DNA of 64,000 nt from Meghimatium bilineatum (GCA_034231615.1 CM067306.1:36748071-36812070); one strand, 5' to 3'. Shown: positions 38,501 through 53,700, counted from the first letter of the stretch. A program made the numbers and translations. Notes: generated from the letters alone by a model not told the origin.

Positions 38501-41500
38501 AAACTAGATACATTGCTGAAATGTGTTGAAAAGTTTCAAAATCAAAGAAATATTTTTCTAATGATAAATTAGATACATTTATGAAAAGTTTGAAAAAGAA
38601 AATAAAAAAATATATTTCTAATGATAAACTACCGGTAGATACATTTATGAGATGTGTTGAAAAGTTTCAAAATCAAAGAAATATTTTTCTAATGATAAAT
38701 TAGATACATTTATGAAAAGTTTGAACAAGAAAATTTTTTTAAAGTATTTCTAATGATAAACTAGATACATTTATGAAATGTGTTGAAAAGATTGAAAAAG
38801 AAAATAAAAAAATATATTTCTAATGATAAACTACCGGTAGATACATTTATGAGATGTGTTGAAAAGTTTGAAAAAGATAATAAAAAATATTTTTCTACCG
38901 ATAAACTAGATACATTGCTGAAATGTGTTGAAAAGTCTCAAAATCAAAGAAATATTTTTCTAATGATAAATTAGATACATTTATGAGATGTGTTGAAAAG
39001 TTTGAAAATCAAAGAAATATATTTCTAGTGATAAATTAGATACATTTATGAAATATGTTGACAGGTTTGAAAAAGAAAATTAAAAAATATATTTCTAGTG
39101 ATAAACTAGATACATTTAAGAAATGTGTTGAAAAGTTTGAAAAAGAAAATAAAAAAATATATTTCTAGTGATAAACATGAAATATGTCGAAAAGTTTAAA
39201 AATGAAAAAAAATATATTTCTAGTAATAAACTAGATACATTTATGAAATGTGTTGAAAAGTTTGAACAAGAAAATGAAAAGATATATTTCTATTGATAAT
39301 CTACCGGTAGATACATTTATGAAATATGTTGAAAAGTTTGCACAAGAAAATGAAAAGATATATTTCTAGTGATAATCTACCGGTAGATACATTTATGAGA
39401 TGTGTTGAAAAGATTAAAAAGAAAATAAAAAAATATATTTCTGATGATAAACTACTGGTAGATACATTTATGAGATGTGTTGAAAAGTTTGGAAAAGAAA
39501 ATAAAAAAAAATATTTCTAATGATAAACTACTGGTAGATACATTTATGAGATGTGTTGAAAAGTTTGAAAAAGAAAATTAAAAAATATATTTCTAATGAT
39601 AAACTACCGGTAGATACATTTATGAGATGTGTTGAAAAGTTTGAAAAAGATAATAAAAAATATATTTCTACCGATAATCTAGATACATTGCTGAAATGTG
39701 TTGAAAAGTCTCAAAATCAAAGAAATATATTTCTAGTGATAAATTAGATACATTTATGAAATATGTTGACAGGTTTGAAAAAGAAAATAAAAAAATATAT
39801 TTCTAATGATAAACTACTGGTAGATACATTTATGAGCTGTGTTGAAAAGTATGGAAAAGAAAATAAAAAAATAAATTTCTATTTATCAACTATATACACT
39901 TATGAAATGTGTTGAAAAGTTTGGAAAAGAAAATAAAAAAATATATTTCTAGTGATAAACTATATACATTTATGAAATGTGTTGAAAAGTTTGAAAAAGA
40001 AAATGAAAAGATATATTTCTAGTGATAAACTACTGGTAGATACATTTATGAGATGTGTTGAAAAGTTTGAAAAAGAAAATAAAAAAATATATTTCTAATG
40101 ATAAACTACCGGTAGATACATTTATGAGATGTGTTGAAAAGTTTGAAAAAGATAATAAAAAATATATTTCTACCGATAAACTAGATACATTGCTGAAATG
40201 TGTTGAAAAGTCTCAAAATCAAAGAAATATTTTTCTAATGATAAATTAGATACATTTATGAGATGTGTTGAAAAGTTTGAAAATTAAAAAAATATATTTC
40301 TAATGATAAACTAGATACATTTATGAAATGTGTTTTAAAATGTTTGAATAAGAAAATCACAAAATATATTTCTAATGATAAACTAGATACATTTATGAAA
40401 TGTGTTGAAAAGTTTGAAAAAGAAAATGAAAAGATATATTTCTAGTGATAAACATGAAATATGTCGAAAAGTTTGAAAATGAAAAAAAATATATTTCTAG
40501 TAATAAATTAGATACATTTATGAAATGTGTTGAAAAGTTTGAACAAGAAAATGAAAAGATATATTTCTAGTGATAATCTACCGGTAGATACATTTATGAG
40601 ATGTGTTGAAAAGATTGAAAAAGAAAATAAAAAAATATATTTCTAATGCTAAACTACTGGTAGATACATTTATGAGCTGTGTTGAAAAGTTTGGAAAAGA
40701 AATTAAAAAAATATATTACTAGTGATAATCTACTGGTAGATACATTTATGAAATATGTTGAAAGGTTTGAACAAGAAAATGAAAAGATATATTTCTAGTG
40801 ATAATCTACCGGTAGATACATTTATGAGATGTGTTGAAAAGATTGAAAAAGAATATAAAAAAATATATTTCTAATGATAAACTACTGGTAGATACATTTT
40901 TGAGATGTGTTGAAAAGTTTGAAAAAGAAAATTAAAAAATATATTTCTAATGATAAACTACCGGTAGATACATTTATGAGATGTGTTGAAAAGTTTGAAA
41001 AAGAAAATTAAAAAATATATTTCTACCGATAAACTAGATACATTGCTGAAATGTGTTGAAAAGTCTCAAAATCAAAGAAATATTTTTCTAATGATAAATT
41101 ATATACATTTATGAAATGTTTGAAAAAGAAAATCAAAAAAAAAATTTATATTGATCAACTATATACACTTATGAAATGTGTTGAAAAGTTTGGAAAAGAA
41201 AATAAAAAAATATATTTCTAGTGATAAACTATATACATTTATGAAATGTGTTGAAAAGTTTGAAAAAGAAAATGAAAAGATATATTTCTAGTGATAATCT
41301 ACCGGTAGATACATTTATGAAATATGTTGAAAAGTTTGAACAAGAAAATGAAAAGATATATTTCTAGTGATAATCTACCGGTAGATACATTTATGAGATG
41401 TGTTGACAAGATTGAAAAAGAAAATAGAAAAATATATTTCTAATGATAAACTACTGATAGATACATTTATGAGATGTGTTGAAAAGTTTGAAAAAGAAAA

Positions 41501-43000
41501 TTAAAAAATATATTTCTAATGATAAACTACCGGTAGATACATTTATGAAATATGTTGAAAAGGTTGAACAAGAAAATGAAAAGATATATTTCTAATGATA
41601 AACTACTGGTAGATACATTTATGAGATGTGTTGAAAAGTTTGAAAAAGAAAATTAAAAAATATATTTCTAATGATAAACTACCGGTAGATACATTTATGA
41701 GATGTGTTGAAAAGTTTGAAAAAGATAATAAAAAATATATTTCTACCGATAATCTAGATACATTGCTGAAATGTGTTGAAAAGTCTCAAAATCAAAGAAA
41801 TATTTTTCTAATGATAAATTAGATAAATTTATGAGATGTGTTGAAAAGTTTGAAAATCAAAGAAATATATTTCTAGTGATAAATTAGATACATTTATGAA
41901 ATATGTTGACAGGTTTGAAAAAGAAAATAAAAAAATATATTTCTAGTGATAAACTAGATAACATTTAAGAAATGTGTTGAAAAGTTTGAAAAAGAAAATA
42001 AAAAAATATATTTCTAGTGATAAACATGAAATATGTCGAAAAGTTTGAAAATGAAAAAAAAAATATTTCTTGTAATAAACTAGATACATTTATGAAATGT
42101 GTTGAAAAGTTTGAACAAGAAAATGAAAAGATATATTTCTAGTGATAATCTACCGGTAGATACATTTATGAAATATGTTGAAAAGTTTGAACAAGAAAAT
42201 GAAAAGATATATTTCTAGTGATAATCTACCGGTAGATACATTTATGAGATGTGTTGAAAAGATTGAAAAAGAAAATAAAAAAATATATTTCTAATGATAA
42301 ACTACTGGTAGATACATTTATGAGATGTGTTGAAAAGTTTGAAAAAGAAAATTAAAAAATATATTTCTAGTGATAATCTACCGGTAGATACATTTATGAA
42401 ATATGTTGAAAAGGTTGAACAAGAAAATGAAAAGATATATTTCTAGTGATAATCTACCGGTAGATACATTTATGAGATGTGTTGAAAAGATTGAAAAAGA
42501 AAATAAAAAAATATATTTCTAATGATAAACTACTGGTAGATACATTTATGAGCTGTGTTGAAAAGTATGGAAAAGAAAATAAAAAAATAAATTTCTATTT
42601 ATCAACTATATACACTTATGAAATGTGTTGAAAAGTTTGGAAAAGAAAATAAAAAAATATATTTCTAGTGATAAACTATATACATTTATGAAATGTGTTG
42701 AAAAGTTTGAAAAAGAAAATGAAAAGATATATTTCTAGTGATAATCTACCGGTAGATACATTTATGAAATATGTTGAAAAGTTTGAACAAGAAAATGAAA
42801 AGATATATTTCTAGTGATAATCTACCGGTAGATACATTTATGAGATGTGTTGACAAGATTGAAAAAGAAAATAGAAAAATATATTTCTAATGATAAACTA
42901 CTGGTAGATACATTTATGAGATGTGTTGAAAAGTTTGAAAAGAAAATAAAAAAATATATTTCTAATGATAAACTAGATACATTGCTGAAATGTGTTGAAA
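35580..43000. repeat. duplicated satellite block, spacing about 4.5 kb
   Basis: Distinctive monomers recur about 4,470-4,540 bp apart. TGTTTTAAAATGTTTGAATA is present near 35864 and 40331, and ACTGATAGATAC near 36909 and 41453. The changing spacing shows internal gains or losses of monomers since the duplication. Confidence 0.8.
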
Positions 43001-43349
43001 AGTTTCAAAATCAAAGAAATATTTTTCTAATGATAAATTAGATACATTTATGAAAAGTTTGAAAAAGAAAATAAAAAAATATATTTCTAATGATAAACTA
43101 CCGGTAGATACATTTATGAGATGTGTTGAAAAGTTTGAAAAAGATAATAAAAAATATATTTCTACCGATAAACTAGATACATTGCTGAAATGTGTTGAAA
43201 AGTTTCAAAATCAAAGAAATATTTTTCTAATGATAAATTAGATACATTTATGAAAAGTTTGAACAAGAAAATTTTTTTAAAGTATTTCTAATGATAAACT
43301 AGATACATTTATGAAATGTGTTGAAAAGATTGAAAAAGAAAATAAAAAA

Positions 43350-46300
43350 ATATATTTCTATTGATAATCTACCGGTAGATACATTTATGAAATATGTTGA
43401 AAAGTTTGCACAAGAAAATGAAAAGATATATTTCTAGTGATAATCTACCGGTAGATACATTTATGAGATGTGTTGAAAAGATTAAAAAGAAAATAAAAAA
43501 ATATATTTCTGATGATAAACTACTGGTAGATACATTTATGAGATGTGTTGAAAAGTTTGGAAAAGAAAATAAAAAAAAATATTTCTAATGATAAACTACT
43601 GGTAGATACATTTATGAGATGTGTTGAAAAGTTTGAAAAAGAAAATTAAAAAATATATTTCTACCGATAATCTAGATACATTGCTGAAATGTGTTGAAAA
43701 GTCTCAAAATCAAAGAAATATATTTCTAGTGATAAATTAGATACATTTATGAAATATGTTGACAGGTTTGAAAAAGAAAATAAAAAAATATATTTCTAGT
43801 GATAAACATGAAATATGTCGAAAAGTTTGAAAATGAAAAAAAAATATATTTCTAGTAATAAACTAGATACATTTATGAAATGTGTTGAAAAGTTTGAACA
43901 AGAAAATGAAAAGATATATTTCTAGTGATAATCTACCGGTAGATACATTTATGAAATATGTTGAAAAGTTTGAACAAGAAAATGAAAAGATATATTTCTA
44001 GTGATAATCTACCGGTAGATACATTTATGAGATGTGGTGAAAAGATTGAAAAATAATATAAAAAAATATATTTCTAATGATAAACTACCGGTAGATACAT
44101 TTATGAGATGTGTTGAAAAGTTTGAAAAAGAAAAATAAAAAAATATATTTCTACCGATAAACTAGATACATTGCTGAAATGTGTTGAAAAGTCTCAAAAT
44201 CAAAGAAATATTTTTCTAATGATAAATTATATACATTTATGAAATGTGTTGAAATGTTTGAAAAAGAAAATCAAAAAATAAATTTCTATTGATCAACTAT
44301 ATACACTTATGAAATGTGTTGAAAAGTTTGGAAAAGAAAATAAAAAAATATATTTCTAGTGATAAACTATATACATTTATGAAATGTGTTGAAAAGTTTG
44401 AAAAAGAAAATGAAAAGATATATTTCTAGTGATAATCTACCGGTAGATACATTTATGAAATATGTTGAAAAGTTTGAACAAGAAAATGAAAAGATATATT
44501 TCTAGTGATAATCTACCGGTAGATACATTTATGAGATGTGTTGACAAGATTGAAAAAGAAAATAGAAAAATATATTTCTAATGATAAACTACTGGTAGAT
44601 ACATTTATGAGATGTGTTGAAAAGTTTGAAAAAGAAAATTAAAAAATATATTTCTAATGATAAACTACTGGTAGATACATTTTTGAGATGTGTTGAAAAG
44701 TTTGAAAAGAAAATAAAAAAATATATTTCTAATGATAAACTAGATACATTGCTGAAATGTGTTGAAAAGTTTCAAAATCAAAGAAATATTTTTCTAATGA
44801 TAAATTAGATACATTTATGAAAAGTTTGAAAAAGAAAATAAAAAAATATATTTCTAATGATAAACTACCGGTAGATACATTTATGAGATGTGTTGAAAAG
44901 TTTGAAAAAGATAATAAAAAATATATTTCTACCGATAAACTAGATACATTGCTGAAATGTGTTGAAAAGTCTCAAAATCAAAGAAATATTTTTCTAATGA
45001 TAAATTAGATACATTTATGAAAAGTTTGAACAAGAAAATTTTTTTAAAGTATTTCTAATGATAAACTAGATACATTTATGAAATGTGTTGAAAAGATTGA
45101 AAAAGAAAATAAAAAAATATATTACTAATGATAAACTACTGGTAGATACATTTATGAGATGTGTTGAAAAGTTTGAAAAAGAAAATTAAAAAATATATTT
45201 CTAATGATAAACTACCGGTAGATACATTTATGAGATGTGTTGAAAAGTTTGAAAAAGATAATAAAAAATATTTTTCTACCGATAAACTAGATACATTGCT
45301 GAAATGTGTTGAAAAGTCTCAAAATCAAAGAAATATTTTTCTAATGATAAATTAGATACATTTATGAGATGTGTTGAAAAGTTTGAAAATCAAAGAAATA
45401 TATTTCTAGTGATAAATTAGATACATTTATGAAATATGTTGACAGGTTTGAAAAAGAAAATAAAAAAATATATTTCTAGTGATAAACTAGATACATTTAA
45501 GAAATGTGTTGAAAAGTTTGAAAAAGAAAATAAAAAAATATATTTCTAGTGATAAACATGAAATATGTCGAAAAGTTTAAAAATGAAAAAAAATATATTT
45601 CTAGTAATAAACTAGATACATTTATGAAATGTGTTGAAAAGTTTGAACAAGAAAATGAAAAGATATATTTCTATTGATAATCTACCGGTAGATACATTTA
45701 TGAAATATGTTGAAAAGTTTGCACAAGAAAATGAAAAGATATATTTCTAGTGATAATCTACCGGTAGATACATTTATGAGATGTGTTGAAAAGATTAAAA
45801 AGAAAATAAAAAAATATATTTCTGATGATAAACTACTGGTAGATACATTTATGAGATGTGTTGAAAAGTTTGGAAAAGAAAATAAAAAAAAATATTTCTA
45901 ATGATAAACTACTGGTAGATACATTTATGAGATGTGTTGAAAAGTTTGAAAAAGAAAATTAAAAAATATATTTCTACCGATAATCTAGATACATTGCTGA
46001 AATGTGTTGAAAAGTCTCAAAATCAAAGAAATATATTTCTAGTGATAAATTAGATACATTTATGAAATATGTTGACAGGTTTGAAAAAGAAAATAAAAAA
46101 ATATATTTCTAGTGATAAACATGAAATATGTCGAAAAGTTTGAAAATGAAAAAAAAATATATTTCTAGTAATAAACTAGATACATTTATGAAATGTGTTG
46201 AAAAGTTTGAACAAGAAAATGAAAAGATATATTTCTAGTGATAATCTACCGGTAGATACATTTATGAAATATGTTGAAAAGTTTGAACAAGAAAATGAAA

Positions 46301-47675
46301 AGATATATTTCTAGTGATAATCTACCGGTAGATACATTTATGAGATGTGGTGAAAAGATTGAAAAATAATATAAAAAAATATATTTCTAATGATAAACTA
46401 CCGGTAGATACATTTATGAGATGTGTTGAAAAGTTTGAAAAAGAAAAATAAAAAAATATATTTCTACCGATAAACTAGATACATTGCTGAAATGTGTTGA
46501 AAAGTCTCAAAATCAAAGAAATATTTTTCTAATGATAAATTATATACATTTATGAAATGTGTTGAAATGTTTGAAAAAGAAAATCAAAAAATAAATTTCT
46601 ATTGATCAACTATATACACTTATGAAATGTGTTGAAAAGTTTGGAAAAGAAAATAAAAAAATATATTTCTAGTGATAAACTATATACATTTATGAAATGT
46701 GTTGAAAAGTTTGAAAAAGAAAATGAAAAGATATATTTCTAGTGATAATCTACCGGTAGATACATTTATGAAATATGTTGAAAAGTTTGAACAAGAAAAT
46801 GAAAAGATATATTTCTAGTGATAATCTACCGGTAGATACATTTATGAGATGTGTTGACAAGATTGAAAAAGAAAATAGAAAAATATATTTCTAATGATAA
46901 ACTACTGGTAGATACATTTATGAGATGTGTTGAAAAGTTTGAAAAAGAAAATTAAAAAATATATTTCTAATGATAAACTACTGGTAGATACATTTTTGAG
47001 ATGTGTTGAAAAGTTTGAAAAGAAAATAAAAAAATATATTTCTAATGATAAACTAGATACATTGCTGAAATGTGTTGAAAAGTTTCAAAATCAAAGAAAT
47101 ATTTTTCTAATGATAAATTAGATACATTTATGAAAAGTTTGAAAAAGAAAATAAAAAAATATATTTCTAATGATAAACTACCGGTAGATACATTTATGAG
47201 ATGTGTTGAAAAGTTTGAAAAAGATAATAAAAAATATATTTCTACCGATAAACTAGATACATTGCTGAAATGTGTTGAAAAGTCTCAAAATCAAAGAAAT
47301 ATTTTTCTAATGATAAATTAGATACATTTATGAAAAGTTTGAACAAGAAAATTTTTTTAAAGTATTTCTAATGATAAACTAGATACATTTATGAAATGTG
47401 TTGAAAAGATTGAAAAAGAAAATAAAAAAATATATTACTAATGATAAACTACTGGTAGATACATTTATGAGATGTGTTGAAAAGTTTGAAAAAGAAAATT
47501 AAAAAATATATTTCTAATGATAAACTACCGGTAGATACATTTATGAGATGTGTTGAAAAGTTTGAAAAAGATAATAAAAAATATTTTTCTACCGATAAAC
47601 TAGATACATTGCTGAAATGTGTTGAAAAGTCTCAAAATCAAAGAAATATTTTTCTAATGATAAATTAGATACATT
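43350..47675. repeat. higher-order repeat, 2,313-bp period, two copies
   Basis: Marker monomers recur exactly 2,313 bp apart, such as TTTGCACAAGAAAATG near 43405 and 45718. The pairs at 44614/46927 and 45161/47474 share the same offset. ATGTGGTGAAAAG, a rare variant of ATGTGTTGAAAAG, appears once in each copy. Confidence 0.9.
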
Positions 47676-50214
47676 TAAGAAATGTGTTGAAAAGTTTGAA
47701 AAAGAAAATAAAAAAATATATTTCTAGTGATAAACATGAAATATGTCGAAAAGTTTAAAAATGAAAAAAAATATATTTCTAGTAATAAACTAGATACATT
47801 TATGAAATGTGTTGAAAAGTTTGAACAAGAAAATGAAAAGATATATTTCTATTGATAATCTACCGGTAGATACATTTATGAAATATGTTGAAAAGTTTGA
47901 ACAAGAAAATGAAAAGATATATTTCTAGTGATAATCTACCGGTAGATACATTTATGAGATGTGTTGAAAAGATTGAAAAAGAAAATAAAAAAATATATTT
48001 CTAATGATAAACTACTGGTAGATACATTTATGAGATGTGTTGAAAAGTTTGAAAAAGAAAATTAAAAAATATATTTATAGTGATAATCTACCGGTAGATA
48101 CATTTATGAAATATGTTGAAAAGGTTGAACAAGAAAATGAAAAGATATATTTCTAGTGATAATCTACCGGTAGATACATTTATGAGATGTGTTGAAAAGA
48201 TTGAAAAAGAAAATAAAAAAATATATTTCTAATGATAAACTACTGGTAGATACATTTATGAGCTGTGTTGAAAAGTTTGGAAAAGAAAATAAAAAAATAT
48301 ATTACTAGTGATAATCTACTGGTAGATACATTTATGAAATATGTTGAAAAGTTTGAAAAGAAAATAAAAAAATATATTTCTAATGATAAACTAGATACAT
48401 TGCTGAAATGTGTTGAAAAGTTTCAAAATCAAAGAAATATTTTTCTAATGATAAATTAGATACATTTATGAAAAGTTTGAAAAAGAAAATAAAAAAATAT
48501 ATTTCTAATGATAAACTACCGGTAGATACATTTATGAGATGTGTTGAAAAGTTTGAAAAAGATAATAAAAAATATATTTCTACCGATAAACTAGATACAT
48601 TGCTGAAATGTGTTGAAAAGTCTCAAAATCAAAGAAATATTTTTCTAATGATAAATTAGATACATTTATGAAAAGTTTGAACAAGAAAATTTTTTTTAAG
48701 TATTTCTAATGATAAACTAGATACATTTATGAAATGTGTTGAAAAGATTGAAAAAGAAAATAAAAAAATATATTACTAATGATAAACTACTGGTAGATAC
48801 ATTTATGAGATGTGTTGAAAAGTTTGAAAAAGAAAATTAAAAAATATATTTCTAATGATAAACTACCGGTAGATACATTTATGAGATGTGTTGAAAAGTT
48901 TGAAAAAGATAATAAAAAATATTTTTCTACCGATAAACTAGATACATTGCTGAAATGTGTTGAAAAGTCTCAAAATCAAAGAAATATATTTCTAGTGATA
49001 AATTAGATACATTTATGAAATATGTTGACAGGTTTGAAAAAGATAATAAAAAAATATATTTCTAGTGATAAACTAGATACATTTAAGAAATGTGTTGAAA
49101 AGTTTGAAAAAGAAAATAAAAAAATATATTTCTAGTGATAAACATGAAATATGTCGAAAAGTTTAAAAATGAAAAAAAATATATTTCTAGTAATAAACTA
49201 GATACATTTATGAAATGTGTTGAAAAGTTTGAACAAGAAAATGAAAAGATATATTTCTATTGATAATCTACCGGTAGATACATTTATGATATTTGTTGAA
49301 AAGTTTGAACAAGAAAATGAAAAGATATATTTCTAGTGATAATCTACCGGTAGATACATTTATGAGATGTGTTGAAAAGATTGAAAAAGAAAATAAAAAA
49401 ATATATTTCTAATGATAAACTACTGGTAGATACATTTATGAGATGTGTTGAAAAGTTTGAAAAAGAAAATTAAAAAATATATTTATAGTGATAATCTACC
49501 GGTAGATACATTTATGAAATATGTTGAAAAGGTTGAACAAGAAAATGAAAAGATATATTTCTAGTGATAATCTACCGGTAGATACATTTATGAGATGTGT
49601 TGAAAAGATTGAAAAAGAAAATAAAAAAATATATTTCTAATGATAAACTACTGGTAGATACATTTATGAGCTGTGTTGAAAAGTTTGGAAAAGAAAATAA
49701 AAAAATATATTACTAGTGATAATCTACTGGTAGATACATTTATGAAATATGTTGAAAGGTTTGAACAAGAAAATGAAAAGATATATTTCTAGTGATAATC
49801 TTCCGGTAGATACATTTATGAGATGTGTTGAAAAGATTGAAAAAGAATATAAAAAAATATATTTCTAATGATAAACTACAGGTAGATACATTTATGAAAT
49901 ATGTTGATAAGTTTGAAAAAAAAAATATATATATATATATTTCTAATGATAAACTACCAGTAGATACATTTATGAGATGTGTTGAAAAGTTTGAAAAAGA
50001 TAATAAAAAATATTTTTCTACCGATAAACTAGATACATTGCTGAAATGTGTTGAAAAGTCTCAAAATCAAAGAAATATTTTTCTAATGATAAATTAGATA
50101 CATTTATGATATGTGTTGAAAAGTTTGAAAATCAAAGAAATATATTTCTAGTGATAAATTAGATACATTTATGAAATATGTTGACAGGTTTGAAAATGAA
50201 AATAAAAAAAAAAA

Positions 50215-53200
50215 ATTTCTAATGATAAACTAGATACATTTAAGAAATGTGTTGAAAAGTTTGAAAAAGAAAATAAAAAAATATATTTCTAGTGATAAAC
50301 TAGATACATTTATGAAATGTGTTGACAGGTTTGAAAAAGAAAATCAACAAAAATATATTTCGAGTGATAAACTAGATAAATTTAAGAAATGTGTTGAAAA
50401 GTTTGAAAAAGAAAATAAAAAAATATATTTCTTGTGATAAACATGAAATATGTCGAAAAGTTTGAAAATGAAAAAAATATATTTCTAGTAATAAACTAGA
50501 TACATTTATGAAATGTGTTGAAAAGTTTGAACAAGAAAATAAAAAGATATATTTCTAGTGATAATCTACTGGTAGATACATTTATGAAATGTGTTGAAAA
50601 GTTTCAAAATCAAAGAAATATTTTTCTAATGATAAATTATATACATTTATGAAATGTGTTGAAAAGTTTGAACAAGAAAATTTTATAAAAAATATTTCTA
50701 ATGATAAACTAGATACATTTATGAAATGTGTTGAAATGTTTGAAAAAGAAAATCAAAAAATAAATTTCTATTGATCAACTATATACATTTATGAAATGTG
50801 TTGAAAAGTTGGAAAAAGAAAATGAAAAGATATATTTCTAGGTATAATCTACCTGTAGATAAATTCATGAGATGTGTTGAAAAGTTTGAAAAAAAAAATA
50901 AAAAAATATATTTCTAATAATAAACTGGTAGATACATTTATGAAATGTGTTGAAAAGTTTCAAAATCAAAGAAATATTTTTCTAATGATAAATTAGATAC
51001 ATTTATGAGATGTGTTGAAAAGTTTGAAAATCAAAGAAATATATTTCAAATGATAAACTATATACATTTATGAAATGTGTTGAAAAGTTTGAAAATGAAA
51101 AAAAATAAATTTCTAGTGATAAACTAGATACATTTATGAAATATGTTGAAAAGTTTGAACAAGAAAATAAAAATATATATTTTTAGTGATAAACTAGATA
51201 CATTTATGAAATATGTTGAAAGGTTTGAAAATGAAAATTAAAAAAAAAAATTTCTAATGATAAACTAGATACATTTATGAAATGTGTTGAAAAGTTTTGA
51301 AAAGAAAAGAAAAAAAAATATATTTCTAATGATAAACTATATACATTTATGAAATGTGTTGAAAAGTTTGAAAATGAAAAAAAAGTATTTCTAGTGATAA
51401 ACTAGATACATTTATGAAATATGTTGAAAAGTTTGAACAAGAAAATAAAAATATATATTTTTAGTGATAAACTAGATACCTTTATGAAATATGTTGAAAG
51501 GTTTGAAAATGAAAATGAAAAAAAAAAATTTATAATGATAAACTAGATACATTTAAGAAATGTGTTGAAAAGTTTGAAAAAGAAAATAAAAAAATATATT
51601 TCTAGTGATAAACTAGATACATTTATGAAATGTGTTGAAAGGTTTGAAAAAGAAAATAAAAAATATATTTCTAATGATAAACTAGATACATTTAAGAAAT
51701 GTGTTGAAAAGTTTGAACAAGAAAATAAAAAAATATATTTCTAGTGATAAATTAGATACATTTATGAAATGTGTTGACAGGTTTGAAAAAGAAAATCAAC
51801 AAAAATATATTTCGAGTGATAAACTAGATAAATTTAAGAAATGTGTTGAAAAGTTTGAAAAAGAAAATAAAAAAATATATTTCTAGTGATAAACATGAAA
51901 TATGTCGAAAAGTTTGAAAATGAAAAAAATATATTTCTAGTAATAAACTAGATACATTTATGAAATGTGTTGAAAAGTTTGAACAAGAAAATAAAAAGAT
52001 ATATTTCTAGTGATAATCTACTGGTAGATACATTTATGAAATGTGTTGAAAAGTTTCAAAATCAAAGAAATATTTTTCTAATGATAAATTATATACATTT
52101 ATGAAATGTGTTGAAAAGTTTGAACAAGAAAATTTTATAAAAAATATTTCTAATGATAAACTAGATACATTTATGAAATGTGTTGAAATGTTTGAAAAAG
52201 AAAATCAAAAAATAAATTTCTATTGATCAACTATATACATTTATGAAATGTGTTGAAAAGTTGGAAAAAGAAAATGAAAAGATATATTTCTAGGTATAAT
52301 CTACCTGTAGATAAATTCATGAGATGTGTTGAAAAGTTTGAAAAAAAAAATAAAAAAATATATTTCTAATAATAAACTGGTAGATACATTTATGAAATGT
52401 GTTGAAAAGTTTCAAAATCAAAGAAATATTTTTCTAATGATAAATTAGATACATTTATGAGATGTGTTGAAAAGTTTGAAAATCAAAGAAATATATTTCA
52501 AATGATAAACTATATACATTTATGAAATGTGTTGAAAAGTTTGAAAATGAAAAAAAATAAATTTCTAGTGATAAACTAGATACATTTATGAAATATGTTG
52601 AAAAGTTTGAACAAGAAAATAAAAATATATATTTTTAGTGATAAACTAGATACATTTATGAAATATGTTGAAAGGTTTGAAAATGAAAATTAAAAAAAAA
52701 AATTTCTAATGATAAACTAGATACATTTATGAAATGTGTTGAAAAGTTTTGAAAAGAAAAGAAAAAAAAATATATTTCTAATGATAAACTATATACATTT
52801 ATGAAATGTGTTGAAAAGTTTGAAAATGAAAAAAAAGTATTTCTAGTGATAAACTAGATACATTTATGAAATATGTTGAAAAGTTTGAACAAGAAAATAA
52901 AAATATATATTTTTAGTGATAAACTAGATACCTTTATGAAATATGTTGAAAGGTTTGAAAATGAAAATGAAAAAAAAAAATTTATAATGATAAACTAGAT
53001 ACATTTAAGAAATGTGTTGAAAAGTTTGAAAAAGAAAATAAAAAAATATATTTCTAGTGATAAACTAGATACATTTATGAAATGTGTTGAAAGGTTTGAA
53101 AAAGAAAATAAAAAATATATTTCTAATGATAAACTAGATACATTTAAGAAATGTGTTGAAAAGTTTGAACAAGAAAATAAAAAAATATATTTCTAGTGAT

Positions 53201-53700
53201 AAATTAGATACATTTATGAAATGTGTTGACAGGTTTGAAAAAGAAAATCAACAAAAATATATTTCGAGTGATAAACTAGATAAATTTAAGAAATGTGTTG
53301 AAAAGTTTGAAAAAGAAAATAAAAAAATATATTTCTAGTGATAAACATGAAATATGTCGAAAAGTTTGAAAATGAAAAAAATATATTTCTAGTAATAAAC
53401 TAGATACATTTATGAAATGTGTTGAAAAGTTTGAACAAGAAAATAAAAAGATATATTTCTAGTGATAATCTACTGGTAGATACATTTATGAAATGTGTTG
53501 AAAAGTTTCAAAATCAAAGAAATATTTTTCTAATGATAAATTATATACATTTATGAAATGTGTTGAAAAGTTTGAAGAAGAAAATTTTATAAAAAATATT
53601 TCTAATGATAAACTAGATACATTTATGAAATGTGTTGAAATGTTTGAAAAAAAAATCAAAAAATAAATTTCTATTGATCAACTATATACACTTATGAAAT
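50215..53700. repeat. higher-order repeat, 1,452-bp period
   Basis: The monomer containing GAAAATCAACAAAAATATAT recurs 1,452 bp apart, near 50338, 51790 and 53242. Two units are complete and nearly identical, and a third is partial. The unit also carries TAGGTATAATCTACCTGTAG near 50838 and 52291. Confidence 0.9.

Larger units (their letters stand above)
32775..50210. repeat. 70/76-bp satellite, block 7 (CCGG-rich)
   Basis: This is 17.4 kb of satellite without any transposon sequence. Both monomer classes alternate, and CCGGTA, CTGGTA and CCAGTA inserts are frequent up to about 49.8 kb. Several ordered blocks are duplicated. T-run monomers (AAAATTTTTTTAAAG), shortened GATAAACATGAAATATGTCG monomers, and GCTGAAATG monomers recur as markers. 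No gene or RNA is visible; the 63-90 codon frames here are repeat translations. Confidence 0.97.
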
